Program-made: the position numbers and the translations under genes
Notes under the pieces: generated by a model
What the model was told of the DNA's origin: nothing
Database searches by the model: none
What the model saw: the letters and a program-made list of their open reading frames with translations, nothing else
Part shown: one piece after another, positions 1-8,756 of the stretch
How the letters are laid out: each line of letters starts with the position of its first letter
Position numbering within the stretch: position 1 is the stretch's first letter
Source: Erwinia pyri
Lineage (GTDB): Bacteria; Pseudomonadota; Gammaproteobacteria; Enterobacterales; Enterobacteriaceae
Length of the DNA: 64,000 nt
NCBI RefSeq assembly: GCF_030758455.1
Contig: NZ_CP132354.1
Location: 62,001-126,000 of the forward strand
Reading direction: 5' to 3'

Positions 1-795
1 TATCAGCAGGACATTACCCGTTGTTTCTGTCATGACGATCAACATAGCCAGGCAGGACACAAAAACGGGAACGGGTGAAAATTCCGGCATGCCAAAAGAG
101 AAGGGCATACTGATACCAATCCATGCCGCGTTACTGATAGCTGAAAAGTCGGTTAAGCCAGCTGTTAAAGCGATCAATGTTCCGGCCATCATGCCGGCCA
201 GAATGCTGAAGTTTCTGATAACACCACGCGTTTTACAGTAAAAGAACAGGGTGATTACTAAAGTAGCCAGACCGAGTAGTAAGTTGGACGGACTGGCAAA
301 GTCAGGCGCATCTGGATTTCCTCCTCCAATCCAGATGGCCGCTGCAGGCATAAGCGAAATACCAATGATGGTTATCACGCACCCAATCACCACCGGCGGG
401 AAAAAGCGGACTAACCTGCTGAAAAGCGGGGCTGTCAGGACGGTAAATAATCCACACGCTATGGCGGAGCCAAAAACAGTTGTGATCCCATACTCCTGGC
501 CAATCATGGCCATAGGCGCCAGCACGATAAATGAACATCCCTGAATAAGGGGTAGCCTTCCGCCAAAACGACCTATGCCGACAGACTGAAGCAGCGTGGC
601 CAGTCCGGATGTAAGCAGACATGCGTTAACGAGCGTAATCGTCTCAGCCCCGTTTAAGCCCATTACCGAAGCAAGGATCAAAGGCACCGTTACCGTACCT
701 GCGTACATAACGAGTACGTGCTGGAATCCCAGCGAAGCTATCCGCCTGACACTCAGCGAGCTTTCAGGTTTTTTCTCTGCAATTGACGTTGCCAT
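1..795 (-). CDS. NCS2-family purine (xanthine/uric acid type) permease, C-terminus beyond window
   Basis: This is an inner-membrane nucleobase:cation symporter of the NCS2 family. The frame is open from an ATG at 795 to the window edge (265 codons) and starts MATSIAEKKPESSLSVRR. The paired Gln-His of the family is at residues 25-26 (GFQHVLVMYAGTVTVP), followed by long hydrophobic helices. Near the cut end an acidic residue in VMTETTGN fits the substrate-site helix. A good ribosome site (AAGGA, six bases upstream) supports the start. The gene diverges from the LysR gene at 901, which probably regulates it. Substrate choice between xanthine, urate and uracil cannot be settled without the missing half. 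Confidence 0.85.
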   Translation of the reverse strand, partial: MATSIAEKKPESSLSVRRIASLGFQHVLVMYAGTVTVPLILASVMGLNGAETITLVNACLLTSGLATLLQSVGIGRFGGRLPLIQGCSFIVLAPMAMIGQEYGITTVFGSAIACGLFTVLTAPLFSRLVRFFPPVVIGCVITIIGISLMPAAAIWIGGGNPDAPDFASPSNLLLGLATLVITLFFYCKTRGVIRNFSILAGMMAGTLIALTAGLTDFSAISNAAWIGISMPFSFGMPEFSPVPVFVSCLAMLIVMTETTGNVLLI

Positions 796-900
796 AAACA
801 TCCTTAATCGCGTTTTAACATCAGGAAGCTCACTGTATAAGTAAAAAAATGATACAAGTAAGTGAACTGTTTTCAGGAAAATTGAAAGCCGGGAGCTATT

Positions 901-1815
901 TTGAAATATTCATTGGAACAACTTATGATGTTTGAGCAGGTAGCCAAGTCAGGATCATTTTCTTCTGCTGCGCGTCAAATGAAAAAATCCCAGTCGTCGG
1001 TAAATATGGCGATGAGCAATCTGGAAATCGAACTGAACGTTACGTTGTTTGAACGAACGCCAAGGCAGGTGCGACTGACATCAGAAGGGGAAGTTCTCCG
1101 GGAATATGTCAAAACAATACTGGAAAGATGCCATGCTTTCGATCGACGCGTGACGGCATTTAACCGGGCGATTGAGAGTCATGTCAGTCTTGCCATTGAA
1201 CTTCCTTACGTCATCATTGCGCCGGTTCTATATGAATTCTCTATGACCTTTCCTGAAGTAGATATACATATCAGAGAGCCGTTTTGGGGCGATGTGGGGG
1301 CAATGGTCAAAAATGGAGAGGTGGATCTGGGTATTGCCCTCTCACACTCGGTTGAAAGCGATAAAATTCAGTTTGCTCAACTGGGTAAGATCGTCATGGT
1401 GCATGTTGTCAGCGCTGGCCATCCTCTTGCTCAACAAATCCCTGTTTCTTTTGCCGATCTGCACAACTGGCGACACATCACCTTTGGCTTACAGGAGAAA
1501 AAAATAGCCACAACAGAATATTTAGGCAGTCCTATGCTCTGGCGGGTAGAAAGCTATAGCGCCATGCTTGACGCGGCGCTTGCTGGTCTGGGATGGGCTT
1601 CGCTTCCGCGTGAATTTGTTAATCGTGAATTGCGCGCAGGGACGTTAGTTGAATTACGGCAGCAGGAGTATCCCTTCACGGACTGGATTGTTGGTGTTGA
1701 TTTACTGTGGTCAAAACAAGCTAAAGCAGGAAAAGCTCAGGAATGGCTTCGCAACCGTTTAGTTAAGCATAAAATTTTTGAGCAGGATAACGCGGGTAAC
1801 AGAACAACACTGTAG
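901..1815 (+). CDS. LysR-family transcriptional regulator
   Basis: This is a DNA-binding regulator with an N-terminal winged HTH (about residues 2-60; FSSAARQMKKSQSSVNMAMS is the recognition region) and a C-terminal substrate-binding fold. Its 304 residues are normal for the family. The start is TTG at 901, supported by GGGAG five bases upstream; no ATG lies near the conserved N-terminus. It is divergent from the purine permease with about 105 bp between the two starts, so a shared control region and a role in purine uptake are the simplest inference. The ligand is unknown. Confidence 0.88.
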   Translation: MKYSLEQLMMFEQVAKSGSFSSAARQMKKSQSSVNMAMSNLEIELNVTLFERTPRQVRLTSEGEVLREYVKTILERCHAFDRRVTAFNRAIESHVSLAIELPYVIIAPVLYEFSMTFPEVDIHIREPFWGDVGAMVKNGEVDLGIALSHSVESDKIQFAQLGKIVMVHVVSAGHPLAQQIPVSFADLHNWRHITFGLQEKKIATTEYLGSPMLWRVESYSAMLDAALAGLGWASLPREFVNRELRAGTLVELRQQEYPFTDWIVGVDLLWSKQAKAGKAQEWLRNRLVKHKIFEQDNAGNRTTL

Positions 1816-1964
1816 TCATAAAATGAAGGCAATGGCGTCGCATAACCGGGTCAGAGGGCAGGAAAAAAGGCCAAGCCGACAAAGAAGGCTGGCCACGCTA
1901 CGCGAATGCTGAGGATCGAGCAGGGGTGTCACATCATAATTCGCGTAGCTAACAGAGATGAGTT

Positions 1965-3299
1965 TCAGCTTCCCCAGTGGCTTTTTAAATAACTAACCGC
2001 TTCCTGGGTTTGAGGCTGGTTGAGATAGTTCTCCCGGAACAAAATGGTGCCGTTGATTTGCGGCACAGACTTATTCAAATCGAGCTGCCTTTTTAATTCC
2101 GGTACGCCGCCCTGTATCGTCCAGGCTGGCTCATTCTTTGACGGTTCGCCTACTTTGTACAGGGCAATGCCAATGTAGAGACGGGTGTTTGTAGGTTTCA
2201 CCACATCAGCCCACCATTGTGCCAGCACATCATAACGCGCCGCTTCACGCGAGAAGGGCCAGTAGAGCTGTGGGGCAATATAATCAAGCAAACCCTGCTG
2301 TACCCAGCGTCGGGTATCCGCATAGGCTTCATCATAAGCTGCCGCACCCCGCGTATCAGATCCTGCCGGGTCATGCGACAGGTTGCGCCATACGCCCGCA
2401 GGACTGACGCCGAATTCAACATTGGGTTTCAGCTGTTTAATGGTGCGCGAAACCTGTTCAATCAACTGCTGAGTGTTGTACCGTCGCCAGTCCGCTTTTG
2501 AGTCAAATCCCTGGCCATATTTTTTGAAGGTCAGACTGTCATTCAGGGCGGAGGCAGGGGTCTCGGCATAAAAATAATCATCAAACTGCACACCGTCCAC
2601 AGGGTAGTGCGCAACCACCTCAGCCACGATACTGGTGATCCAGTCTCGTGCTTCCGGGATGCCAGGGTCGAGTACAAAACGCTCGCCTGCGGTACGGATC
2701 CAGTCGCGATGCAGTACAAATACGCTGGCCGGATGCAGCGAAAGTGTGCGATTGAGTTCAGTAACGGTTGACGGTTTGGTGTTGACGGATACGCGATAGG
2801 GATTAAACCAGGCATGAACCTTCATGCCACGCTTATGCGCCTCATCCAGCATGAACTTTAGCGGATCGTAACCCGGGTCCTCACCAATTTTCCCCATCAG
2901 CATATCTGACCATGGCAAAATCTTTGATGACCACAGGGCCGTACCATCGGGTTTCACCTGGAAGAACACCGCATTGATACCGAGACTTTTAAGCCTGTCC
3001 AGCTTATCCGTTAGCGCTTTTTGCTGTTGGCTGATGCGGATATCCGCACGGTTGGCATTCACCGACGATACCGGCGGCCAGTCCAGACGGGAGACGGTCG
3101 CCAGCCAGACGCCGCGCACCGGTTCCTGATTTTGCGCTGATGGCTGTGGAAGAGGTTGTTTAGCCACAGGGGGAAGCGGGGTGACCAGAGATTTAGGGGG
3201 TTCGGAAGAGCAACTGGCAAGTAAAACACCAGTGGCAACAATTACGCCTGACTTTTTAACGGAAGTTAAAAAGGAAAATACACGAGAACTGGCGATGAT
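1965..3299 (-). CDS. GHL10 (DUF187/YddW-like) glycoside-hydrolase-like lipoprotein, start codon unclear
   Basis: The protein is related to family-10-like glycoside hydrolases (YddW type), predicted to act on cell-envelope glycans. Conserved stretches are RGVWLATVSRLDWP, VHAWFNPYR, VDGVQFDDYFY and DYIAPQLYW. The first standard start in frame is a GTG at 3167, but that would remove an obvious lipoprotein signal. The frame continues upstream through two lysines, a hydrophobic stretch and the lipobox LLASC, with the lipidated Cys codon at 3210-3212. The frame is open back to a TAA near 3358 with no ATG, GTG or TTG before the signal. A GGAG lies just ahead of tandem ATC codons at 3299 and 3296. 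Either a rare ATC start is used or the true start codon was mutated. Confidence 0.8.
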   Translation of the reverse strand: MIASSRVFSFLTSVKKSGVIVATGVLLASCSSEPPKSLVTPLPPVAKQPLPQPSAQNQEPVRGVWLATVSRLDWPPVSSVNANRADIRISQQQKALTDKLDRLKSLGINAVFFQVKPDGTALWSSKILPWSDMLMGKIGEDPGYDPLKFMLDEAHKRGMKVHAWFNPYRVSVNTKPSTVTELNRTLSLHPASVFVLHRDWIRTAGERFVLDPGIPEARDWITSIVAEVVAHYPVDGVQFDDYFYAETPASALNDSLTFKKYGQGFDSKADWRRYNTQQLIEQVSRTIKQLKPNVEFGVSPAGVWRNLSHDPAGSDTRGAAAYDEAYADTRRWVQQGLLDYIAPQLYWPFSREAARYDVLAQWWADVVKPTNTRLYIGIALYKVGEPSKNEPAWTIQGGVPELKRQLDLNKSVPQINGTILFRENYLNQPQTQEAVSYLKSHWGS

Positions 3300-3360
3300 A
3301 AACTCCGGTTCTTTCTGATGGTCGCTGAAAAAGAAACATTCTCTTATTATTTGAATTTAA

Positions 3361-3714
3361 GTCAATAAACAGGTGCTCAGGCGAAGGCGGATTAACCTGA
3401 TGAGAGAAGCAGGAAGTTGTGCCCATAGGCTTTATTTAACATAAGATTACTTACCCGCACAGCCGCAAGCGCCCTCAGCACGGTTTCGTGGCTTCAGGTA
3501 ACCTTTCACCGCCCGTATCGCCTTAAAATGCCCTCATGGATTTTGCGCACGTGCATGGCGGGCGGTTAGAACAAATATCTAAAGCCAATACGCCATTTAA
3601 GCATAAATTCATCACACGTTAGTTAACGTGTGATTTGCTACTTCAGCTTCATCACCAGGCGATCTAAAACGGACACATAGTCCGCTATGAGCTGTGAGTT
3701 CAATCGATGTAGAT
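3361..3714. other. Intergenic region with no supported gene
   Basis: No open frame with a credible start or family signature was found. The only distinct structure is the inverted repeat at 3611-3634. Confidence 0.5.
3611..3634. repeat. Perfect 11-bp inverted repeat
   Basis: The arms ATCACACGTTA and TAACGTGTGAT are separated by GT. No long T-run follows, so an operator or a remnant of a mobile-element end fits better than a terminator. Confidence 0.5.
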
Positions 3715-3812
3715 TCAACCTGTCAACGCAACACGCTTTCCAATTATCTCTTTCGGTGTTTTGAACTTCAGTGTCTTTCTCGGTCTGTTGTTTAGTTGGG
3801 CTGTGATCCAGC
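3715..3812 (-). pseudogene. IS30-family transposase, C-terminal remnant
   Basis: Translation of the minus strand gives AQLNNRPRKTLKFKTPKEII followed shortly by VALTG and a stop at 3715. This is the typical C-terminus of IS30-type transposases (N-N/R-R-P-R-K-x-L-x-F/Y-x-T-P). Only about 30 residues remain. The upstream part is replaced by phage baseplate sequence, so the element is dead. Confidence 0.75.
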
Positions 3813-3825
3813 TCCTGCTGGGTGT

Positions 3826-4082
3826 ATTGGGCAAGACATGTCTTTTTGGGGAAGTGACGGGCTGACCTGCGTATGGCCGTATTCTACCGTAGCGATACTG
3901 ATCGCCTCACTGATACATGTAGGTTTTAAAACCCCTTCAGGCACACCGTCCCGAAGCATCATTGAGCGCAGTTCAGCTTCAACGGCATAGCGGACTTCTT
4001 CAGTGTCCGGGTTAAGACGGATTTGAAAATCGACCACATGCGGCATCGGAGCAAAGACGTAAATATCAGCCCCGGCTACCAG
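3826..4082 (-). pseudogene. Phage baseplate J (gp47/YmfP-like) fragment
   Basis: The minus-strand frame reads VAGADIYVFAPMPHVVDFQI, then RLNPDTEEVRYAVEAELRSM and RDGVPEGVL, ending ISEAIS. This matches the central part of phage baseplate assembly protein J / Mu gp47 relatives. Both ends are missing: the 5' side joins an HNH-endonuclease fragment and the 3' side joins IS30 sequence. It is a piece of a decayed tailed prophage. Confidence 0.7.
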
Positions 4083-4292
4083 TTCGTTTTATCCCAGAAC
4101 AACTTCTGAGCCTTTGCAATCTCTTTCGGCTTCCCGCCTTTCAGTGCTTCCTTCAACCTGTGAGGCTTGATGTGACCCACAACGGTTGCTGGTTCTGCCC
4201 TGCTTCAGGCACATCTTACAGAGAGGGTGAGACTTCAGGAATGTGAGCCTGGTTTTGTCCCTGCGGCTGTTATAGATGCGTGCCTCGAACAT
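4083..4292 (-). pseudogene. Phage-type HNH endonuclease, frameshifted and truncated
   Basis: The start is ATG at 4292. The first frame gives LKSHPLCKMCLKQGR, the zinc-knuckle half of a small phage HNH nuclease. The second half (HIKPHRLKEALKGGKPKEIA, then KAQKLFWDKTNW) is in another frame after a shift near CLKQGR. The usual VDHIKPH reads VGHIKPH, so a conserved Asp is also lost. The coding region stops abruptly where baseplate sequence begins at about 4080. Such HNH genes normally sit beside the terminase in phages. Confidence 0.7.
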
Positions 4293-4308
4293 ATTCACCC
4301 CAATAAAA

Positions 4309-4326
4309 AACCGCCCGTAGGCGGTT
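4309..4326 (-). terminator. Rho-independent terminator (minus strand)
   Basis: The stem AACCGCC/GGCGGTT has a four-base loop and is followed on the minus strand by TTTTATT. It overlaps the stop of the gene at 4325-4546. A near-identical hairpin followed by TATTGG and GTGAATATG is found at 6947-6962. Confidence 0.75.
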
Positions 4327-4546
4327 ATATTTCTGACTGATACTTTCTGGGATTTTCAAAGCAAACAGGGCATGGATTAGCACAAGGATGCAATACCCTT
4401 GATACCTTAACCGCATCGCCTTCGTGGTAAAAAGTGCCTAAAAATTGTCGGCTGGCTCTTAACGGAAGCGAAACACACTCTTCAGAGTGAATACGAAAGT
4501 TGGCATTGTGCTGTGTCAGTAGTGCAATGTAATAAAATTTTGGCAT
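4325..4546 (-). CDS. Small conserved hypothetical protein, Cys-rich C-terminus
   Basis: The product is 73 residues: MPKFYYIALLTQHN, then FRIHSEECVSLPLRASRQFL and a C-terminal CANPCPVCF cluster that could bind metal. A purine-rich AGAAGAG lies upstream of the ATG and a terminator follows directly. It resembles small accessory proteins found on enteric prophages and plasmids, but I cannot name a family. The surrounding prophage debris suggests phage origin. Confidence 0.55.
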   Translation of the reverse strand: MPKFYYIALLTQHNANFRIHSEECVSLPLRASRQFLGTFYHEGDAVKVSRVLHPCANPCPVCFENPRKYQSEI

Positions 4547-5285
4547 ATTTTTTCTCTTCTAATTTGTGCCCAGAAAATTTAGAACTAAATCAGGAAAATA
4601 AAATACGGCCTTACCTATCTTTTCGATAACCATTAACTATCTAATTTATTTTCATAGCTTGCCGTTAACCCTTATCGGAAGAGCTATCGCCATACATCCC
4701 CCAATTTATCGCTAATACCCGTTGCGCACTGGAATTGATTAACTGTCAGCATTTGAACCTCCGTTAACCCCTTCAATACCTACTCGCCTGCGAACAGAGG
4801 AGAAGAGAAGAGCACATTAACGCCGATATATCCGACGAATGCAGACAACGTCCAGCATAATTCCGGCGGAAACGTCCAGCCGAATATCGTGCATATTGCC
4901 GTTAGTGTTGGCTGAGCAAAAAACAAAGGATTCCACACATCGCCGCACCGGTGAGCCGGTCACGCCATATGGTTTCCTGTTCCGCGAGGTTGTGAGGGTT
5001 GACATAACGAATGCCAGAATTGAGTAGTCGACCTCATTGCGGTGATTTGCCAGCCTGGCGAGCATTCCGCCAGGTTATCAGGTCTGTCCGGGATACCCAC
5101 CTCTCTTTCAGGCGGCTGCATGTGTTTTTAAAAGGGTAAAGTTCGCCTACCACTACACAGGGAAATCAAGGGGGGAGTTGATTGGCAGGGCCAAAACTGG
5201 AATAAAAAAGGTCGCTCTGATGGCGACCTTCTTGAATATAGCGAGGCGGAGTTTGCATCCACTGAGTTTAGTCGGCTTGACGGCT
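4547..5285. other. Intergenic region without a supported gene
   Basis: Two overlapping opposite frames exist at about 4820-5065, but neither has a convincing ribosome site or recognisable sequence. The stretch from 5100 to 5285 contains no clear feature. Confidence 0.4.
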
Positions 5286-5567
5286 TTAGCTATCTGCTAT
5301 CTCCTTATAATGCAGATCAGCATGGAAATTTTCATAACCACCAAGAGGCATTAGTCGCCTGATGAAAACACCTCCGCGCATTGTTTTGTTTCCCTGAGTT
5401 GTCACTAGACCTGCCTCACACTTCACGTACCAGGCAGGAGCGACTTCGTTACTGACATCACTTTTGCTGGGGCCTAAATAAATTAAAAGCTCAACAATCT
5501 TTCCGATGTTTTCTGGGACGTTAGCAGAAACAATCACCGCCAAATCACCGACCTGCAGCTTACTCAT
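5286..5567 (-). CDS. Small hypothetical protein with KOW-like start
   Basis: The product is 93 residues starting MSKLQVGDLAVIVSANVPEN. The opening (VGDLAVIV...NIGKIVEL) looks like the SH3-like KOW fold used in small phage and plasmid proteins, and the C-terminus has GGVFIRRLMPL. The ATG at 5567 is preferred over an upstream start because AGGGA lies about eight bases before it. The function is unknown. Confidence 0.6.
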   Translation of the reverse strand: MSKLQVGDLAVIVSANVPENIGKIVELLIYLGPSKSDVSNEVAPAWYVKCEAGLVTTQGNKTMRGGVFIRRLMPLGGYENFHADLHYKEIADS

Positions 5568-6037
5568 CAAAGTTTCCCTATAGCTTAGAAATGTCAGTCT
5601 TAAAAAAACACCTCTATTATACAAGGCTTTGAAATAATGAGAATGGCTATCGCTATGAATATAATAAATTCCTATACCCGTATCCAGCCCGGTATCGGCT
5701 GTTATCGTTTGTAAGTAAAAGAAAGCTCAAAGTGCTGCAGAAAACATATCAGCTTTGTTATAAAGCCTATGAGCTATCAATCGCATGACACTGCCCTGTT
5801 AGGTATCACAACGGTAAAGAGTACCGAGTACATTTAAGCCAAGTCCCTTTAGGGAAGTTCTCTTACCTGTTGTGTAGATAAGAAAAAAAACCGCCGGAGA
5901 GAGGTTTAAATAATTAAGTTGTGTGAATTCGTAACCACTCTTAGCACAATACCAGGCTAAATTCGTAATGAATAGCCCCTAAGCAACTTTAGTTGTCTGG
6001 CAATACTCGAATCGCCACGGATAATCCAGACACTTTC
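5568..6037. other. Intergenic region without a supported gene
   Basis: AT-rich sequence with no credible frame. At 6007-6033 there is a stretch (CGAATCGCCACGG...CAGACAC) that resembles 24474-24500 and looks like an IS3-type terminal remnant. That reading is tentative. Confidence 0.35.
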
Positions 6038-6108
6038 GAGCCGTTGTGAAGTGGCTCTCAGCTTAACGCGCTCGTGATTGAGCTGGTTATGCTGCCACTA
6101 CAGTGCTG

Positions 6109-6240
6109 CTATTTAATTATTGGATGGCGATGGTTGAGATCAATGCCAGTTAATTCTTCCTTGCGCTTGTCATAGTCCCAGCCCGGGTCGGTGAAGACAG
6201 TATCAGCACGCTGAAGCTCAGCGACATGCTGAAGAAACAT
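6109..6240 (-). pseudogene. Small phage reading frame, degraded copy
   Basis: A 43-residue frame reads MFLQHVAELQRADTVFTDPG, then WDYDKRKEELTG. The copy at 23640-23804 keeps a longer C-terminus (FDRNHRQSLIEGQRSLAA), so this one has lost sequence near 6115-6140. No family is recognised. Confidence 0.4.
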
Positions 6241-6419
6241 GCCATGTGGTGATCAATGTGCCGGGTCTGCATTGCAGTGATAGCCATATCCATCAACCAG
6301 TTAATTATTGCTGACACTTTGTGATTCTACTTTTGCATAAAATTTACACATCACGCTATCGCTATCCGACCCTGTTAAGATTATTCTTAAATCCACCTTC
6401 ATGTATTAAGTTTGAGGCT

Positions 6420-6650
6420 ATGCCAGTATTACAATTGATATGTCCAGGATGCGGATGTGACCGGTTTACTTCATCTGCAAAATCTTCCAGAGATGAATCC
6501 GTTGCCAGTATCCGGTGCGAGAAATGTTCTGCAACGGTTCCTGTCGATGATGTCGTCTGGTACCAGGATGAGTTCATCGCTCCAGCCCTTCAGGCGCTGG
6601 AAGACAACGTTTCTTTCACCAACGCTTTTTACCTTATTCCAGGGTCATAA
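6420..6650 (+). CDS. Small zinc-ribbon protein (phage-type)
   Basis: The product is 76 residues. Two Cys pairs (CPGCG near the N-terminus and RCEKC about 28 residues later) form a likely zinc ribbon, followed by a conserved VPVDDVVWYQ stretch. The ATG at 6420 follows TTGAGG. A paralogue with the same cysteines is at 23975-24205. The hairpin GGCGCA/TGCGCC lies just downstream (6661-6680). It is probably a prophage accessory protein that binds nucleic acid or protein; the function is unknown. Confidence 0.65.
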   Translation: MPVLQLICPGCGCDRFTSSAKSSRDESVASIRCEKCSATVPVDDVVWYQDEFIAPALQALEDNVSFTNAFYLIPGS

Positions 6651-6691
6651 TTCATCATCAGGCGCACTCGCAAATGCGCCCTGTGATGACC

Positions 6692-6928
6692 TTAGCAATC
6701 GTCTTCCGGCAGAGTTACAGTTCGACATGCTGACATGCAAGCTTTCTGCATTTCGGTATTCGCCATGGCCATCCACCGTGGAACTGCGCCTGTTTCTTTT
6801 GTAGTGTCCAGCAGGGTAAGGAAATGGCGGCTTATATCCCTGAGCCGGTTCATCTTATCAGTCCCGTCGTGTGAAAGTGTCCGAGCCCCCTTAACGGTGC
6901 AGCTGCCCTGGGATTGTTCTTCGCTCAT
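6692..6928 (-). CDS. Acb2/Tad1-like hairpin protein (candidate anti-CBASS/anti-Thoeris sponge)
   Basis: The product is 78 residues starting MSEEQSQGSCTVKGARTLS. The pattern RTLS...MNRLRDISRHF...PRWMAMANTEMQKACMSACR matches phage Acb2/Tad1 helical-hairpin proteins, which bind cyclic nucleotides and so block CBASS or Thoeris signalling. The conserved RW and (M/A)CR regions are present. The start at 6928 has GGAG upstream, just after a terminator hairpin. A frameshifted relative is at 24247-24472. The family call rests on pattern recognition; ligand and activity are not shown. Confidence 0.65.
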   Translation of the reverse strand: MSEEQSQGSCTVKGARTLSHDGTDKMNRLRDISRHFLTLLDTTKETGAVPRWMAMANTEMQKACMSACRTVTLPEDDC

Positions 6929-6946
6929 ATTCACTCCAATAGAAAA

Positions 6947-6962
6947 ACCGCCCGTAGGCGGT
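6947..6962 (-). terminator. Rho-independent terminator (minus strand)
   Basis: The stem ACCGCC/GGCGGT has a TACG loop and is followed by TTTTTCT on the minus strand, just upstream of the acb2-like gene. Near-identical to the hairpin at 4309-4326. Confidence 0.7.
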
Positions 6963-6971
6963 GCTTTTATG

Positions 6972-7687
6972 TTATGAATTTTCATGTTTTTTGAGCTTGT
7001 TATGCAGTGCCAAACAAATCACACCAACACCTATAAATGTCAGGAATCCATATCCAAGCAAATGAAACAACCATATCCCTGCAATTCCTCCAGCCAGAAA
7101 TGACAATAAGGTGAATGAATGTAGCCGGAGTCTTTCAAGATAAAGTGGAGCATCTTTTGGAGACTCCTTTCATCTTAGCACATCGAAGAGCGTGGCCAGC
7201 TCTATACCGATGTCCGTAGATGTTCCTGATATATGAGTTGTCCTTACACGCGCATTAGATATGCGAGTTACGACGGCATTCTGTAAGCCCATTAGAAAAC
7301 TCAGGCACAAAATAAGTAATACTTCAGGCGAAAGCGGAGCCAGCCAACTCTCAACAATACCCAACAAAACCAGCCCCACACCTTCAATAATAATGTTGAA
7401 AGCGTACACCGACCGGTTGTTCTTTCTGCGTCCTGCATTAATAAGGATTGTGGAAAATGCAGAGCCGGCAATGAAAATGCATACGATAAACAGAAAAAAA
7501 TGCCAGATGTAAAGTTGATTTTTGCAAGTTGATCCGACAGTGAAGAAACGTTACCGGTCATATTGGCAGAAAAAAAACCTACAATTTCAAATGCTGCTGT
7601 ATTCAGGGCTCCAGCAACGGCAGCGAGCGTACAAGCGAGTTGTGTATCTGCAACGTTACTACGAGAATTCTCAGTGCTGATTAACAT
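6972..7687 (-). pseudogene. DUF1275 (YoaK-like) membrane protein, frameshift plus stop
   Basis: Three pieces align in order to a DUF1275 membrane protein of about 240 residues. The first is CTLAAVAGALNTAAFEIVGF with FSANMTGN; the second is GLQNAVVTRISNARVRTTHI, then TSTDIGIELATL; the third is a C-terminal hydrophobic stretch ending LALHNKLKKHENS. A one-base shift lies in a run of seven T (about 7495-7501). An in-frame TGA (probably a former TGG) follows FDVLR near 7170. The homopolymer shift could be a read error, but the TGA is independent evidence of decay. Confidence 0.75.
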
Positions 7688-7888
7688 GTAACCTGCTTTG
7701 TTCAACTAGGGTAAACACATGATCTGCTCATTTCTAATCAGTAACAAGATGAAAAATGCACACAAAGATTTAATAGGTAACCCTTACTACGTTGTACAAC
7801 GCTTTCTGAATTCAGATGGATCTGCTTCCAGATGCGTAATATATTGTCGGGAAATTCTGACCTTCTATCCGTCGATAAATTCCACCTG

Positions 7889-8160
7889 TCAGGCGCTTCG
7901 CGAAATATGCCGCGGCCTTTTGGAGAATGGTAAGTGCCTCTTCCTTCTCTGCCAGTTGACGCTTCAGGCAGGCAATTTCAGCAGCCTGTTTGTTTTCCCT
8001 GTTGAAATGGTCATTTGCTGCTGTTTGCTGCGCCAGTTATAGCACTGTGACTCATACAGGCTGATTTTTCGCGCTGCGGCGACCACGCCATTACGCTCAG
8101 CCAGTTTGAGGGTTTCGTCATGCATTTGGGCATATGCTGCTTACGGGCCCTGCTCTGTTC
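7889..8160 (-). pseudogene. IS3-family OrfA transposase remnant
   Basis: On the minus strand HDETLKLAERNGVVAAARKI, then SLYESQCYNWRSKQQQ, and in another frame IACLKRQLAEKEEALTILQK, match the HTH and leucine-zipper regions of IS3-family OrfA. At least one frameshift separates the halves, and neither orfB nor terminal repeats are present. Confidence 0.75.
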
Positions 8161-8344
8161 CCGTTACGATTTGTACCCGGGAAGAGCGAAAACTATATTC
8201 CAGTATCATGCGGCGCTTTGCGCCCGGACATAAGATATATTATCCTGACCGGGTAGCGGCTATTGATTTCTCTCTTCACAGATCCGCACATGACAGGCTT
8301 TTGGGCATACTTTCTGCGCAGCAATGACCATCTCTGGAGCACAG

Positions 8345-8731
8345 ATGTTCGATCTCAGGTCTTATACGATTTTGCTTAATGAGGCATTTGATACTGGCTA
8401 TCATAACGATGATCTGTACAGGCTGCTGCAGGCCTTTCTGACCGGCGAGAATGAACCGGTCAGAGTGGTCACTGCTGATACCTCTGAACTCCACCGCACA
8501 CTGAATAACAATCGTGTCATGTATGCTTTCACTTGCATAATGGGCGGCAGCGTGCGCCTGAATACCTGTTTTCGTCAGCAGGTTACTCACCTGGGCAGGG
8601 TTGACTTCTCTCTGCTGACCACACAGGAAGGTCTCTGCCTCGGTATCCGGTTTGACGGTGTGGTTGCCTGCGCCGTCAGTCCTGACGGGAAGGGAACCAC
8701 TGTTTCAGCGCTCCCACAGGTGAGACACTGA
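8345..8731 (+). CDS. Hypothetical protein next to the EAL cluster
   Basis: The product is 128 residues starting MFDLRSYTILLNEAFDTGYH, cytoplasmic by composition, with no transmembrane segment. The ATG at 8345 has CTGGAG five bases upstream and is preferred over the upstream ATG at 8324. I do not recognise a family. It is followed after 25 bp by a secreted-protein gene on the same strand and probably forms an operon with it, convergent with the EAL gene at 9293. Confidence 0.55.
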   Translation: MFDLRSYTILLNEAFDTGYHNDDLYRLLQAFLTGENEPVRVVTADTSELHRTLNNNRVMYAFTCIMGGSVRLNTCFRQQVTHLGRVDFSLLTTQEGLCLGIRFDGVVACAVSPDGKGTTVSALPQVRH

Positions 8732-8756
8732 TGATGCCGTGCCTTTATGAGGATCC

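Larger units (their letters stand above)
6038..6905. repeat. Prophage-derived direct repeat, copy 1 (partner 23590-24472)
   Basis: About 0.87 kb is shared with 23590-24472 in the same orientation, with many substitutions and small indels. Both copies contain a small minus-strand phage reading frame, a zinc-ribbon gene on the plus strand and an acb2-like gene on the minus strand. In this copy the last two are intact. Confidence 0.85.

Noticed and set aside
4817..5065. Overlapping opposite-strand frames of 60-80 codons
   Set aside because: No ribosome site, no recognised motif, and the two frames shadow each other.
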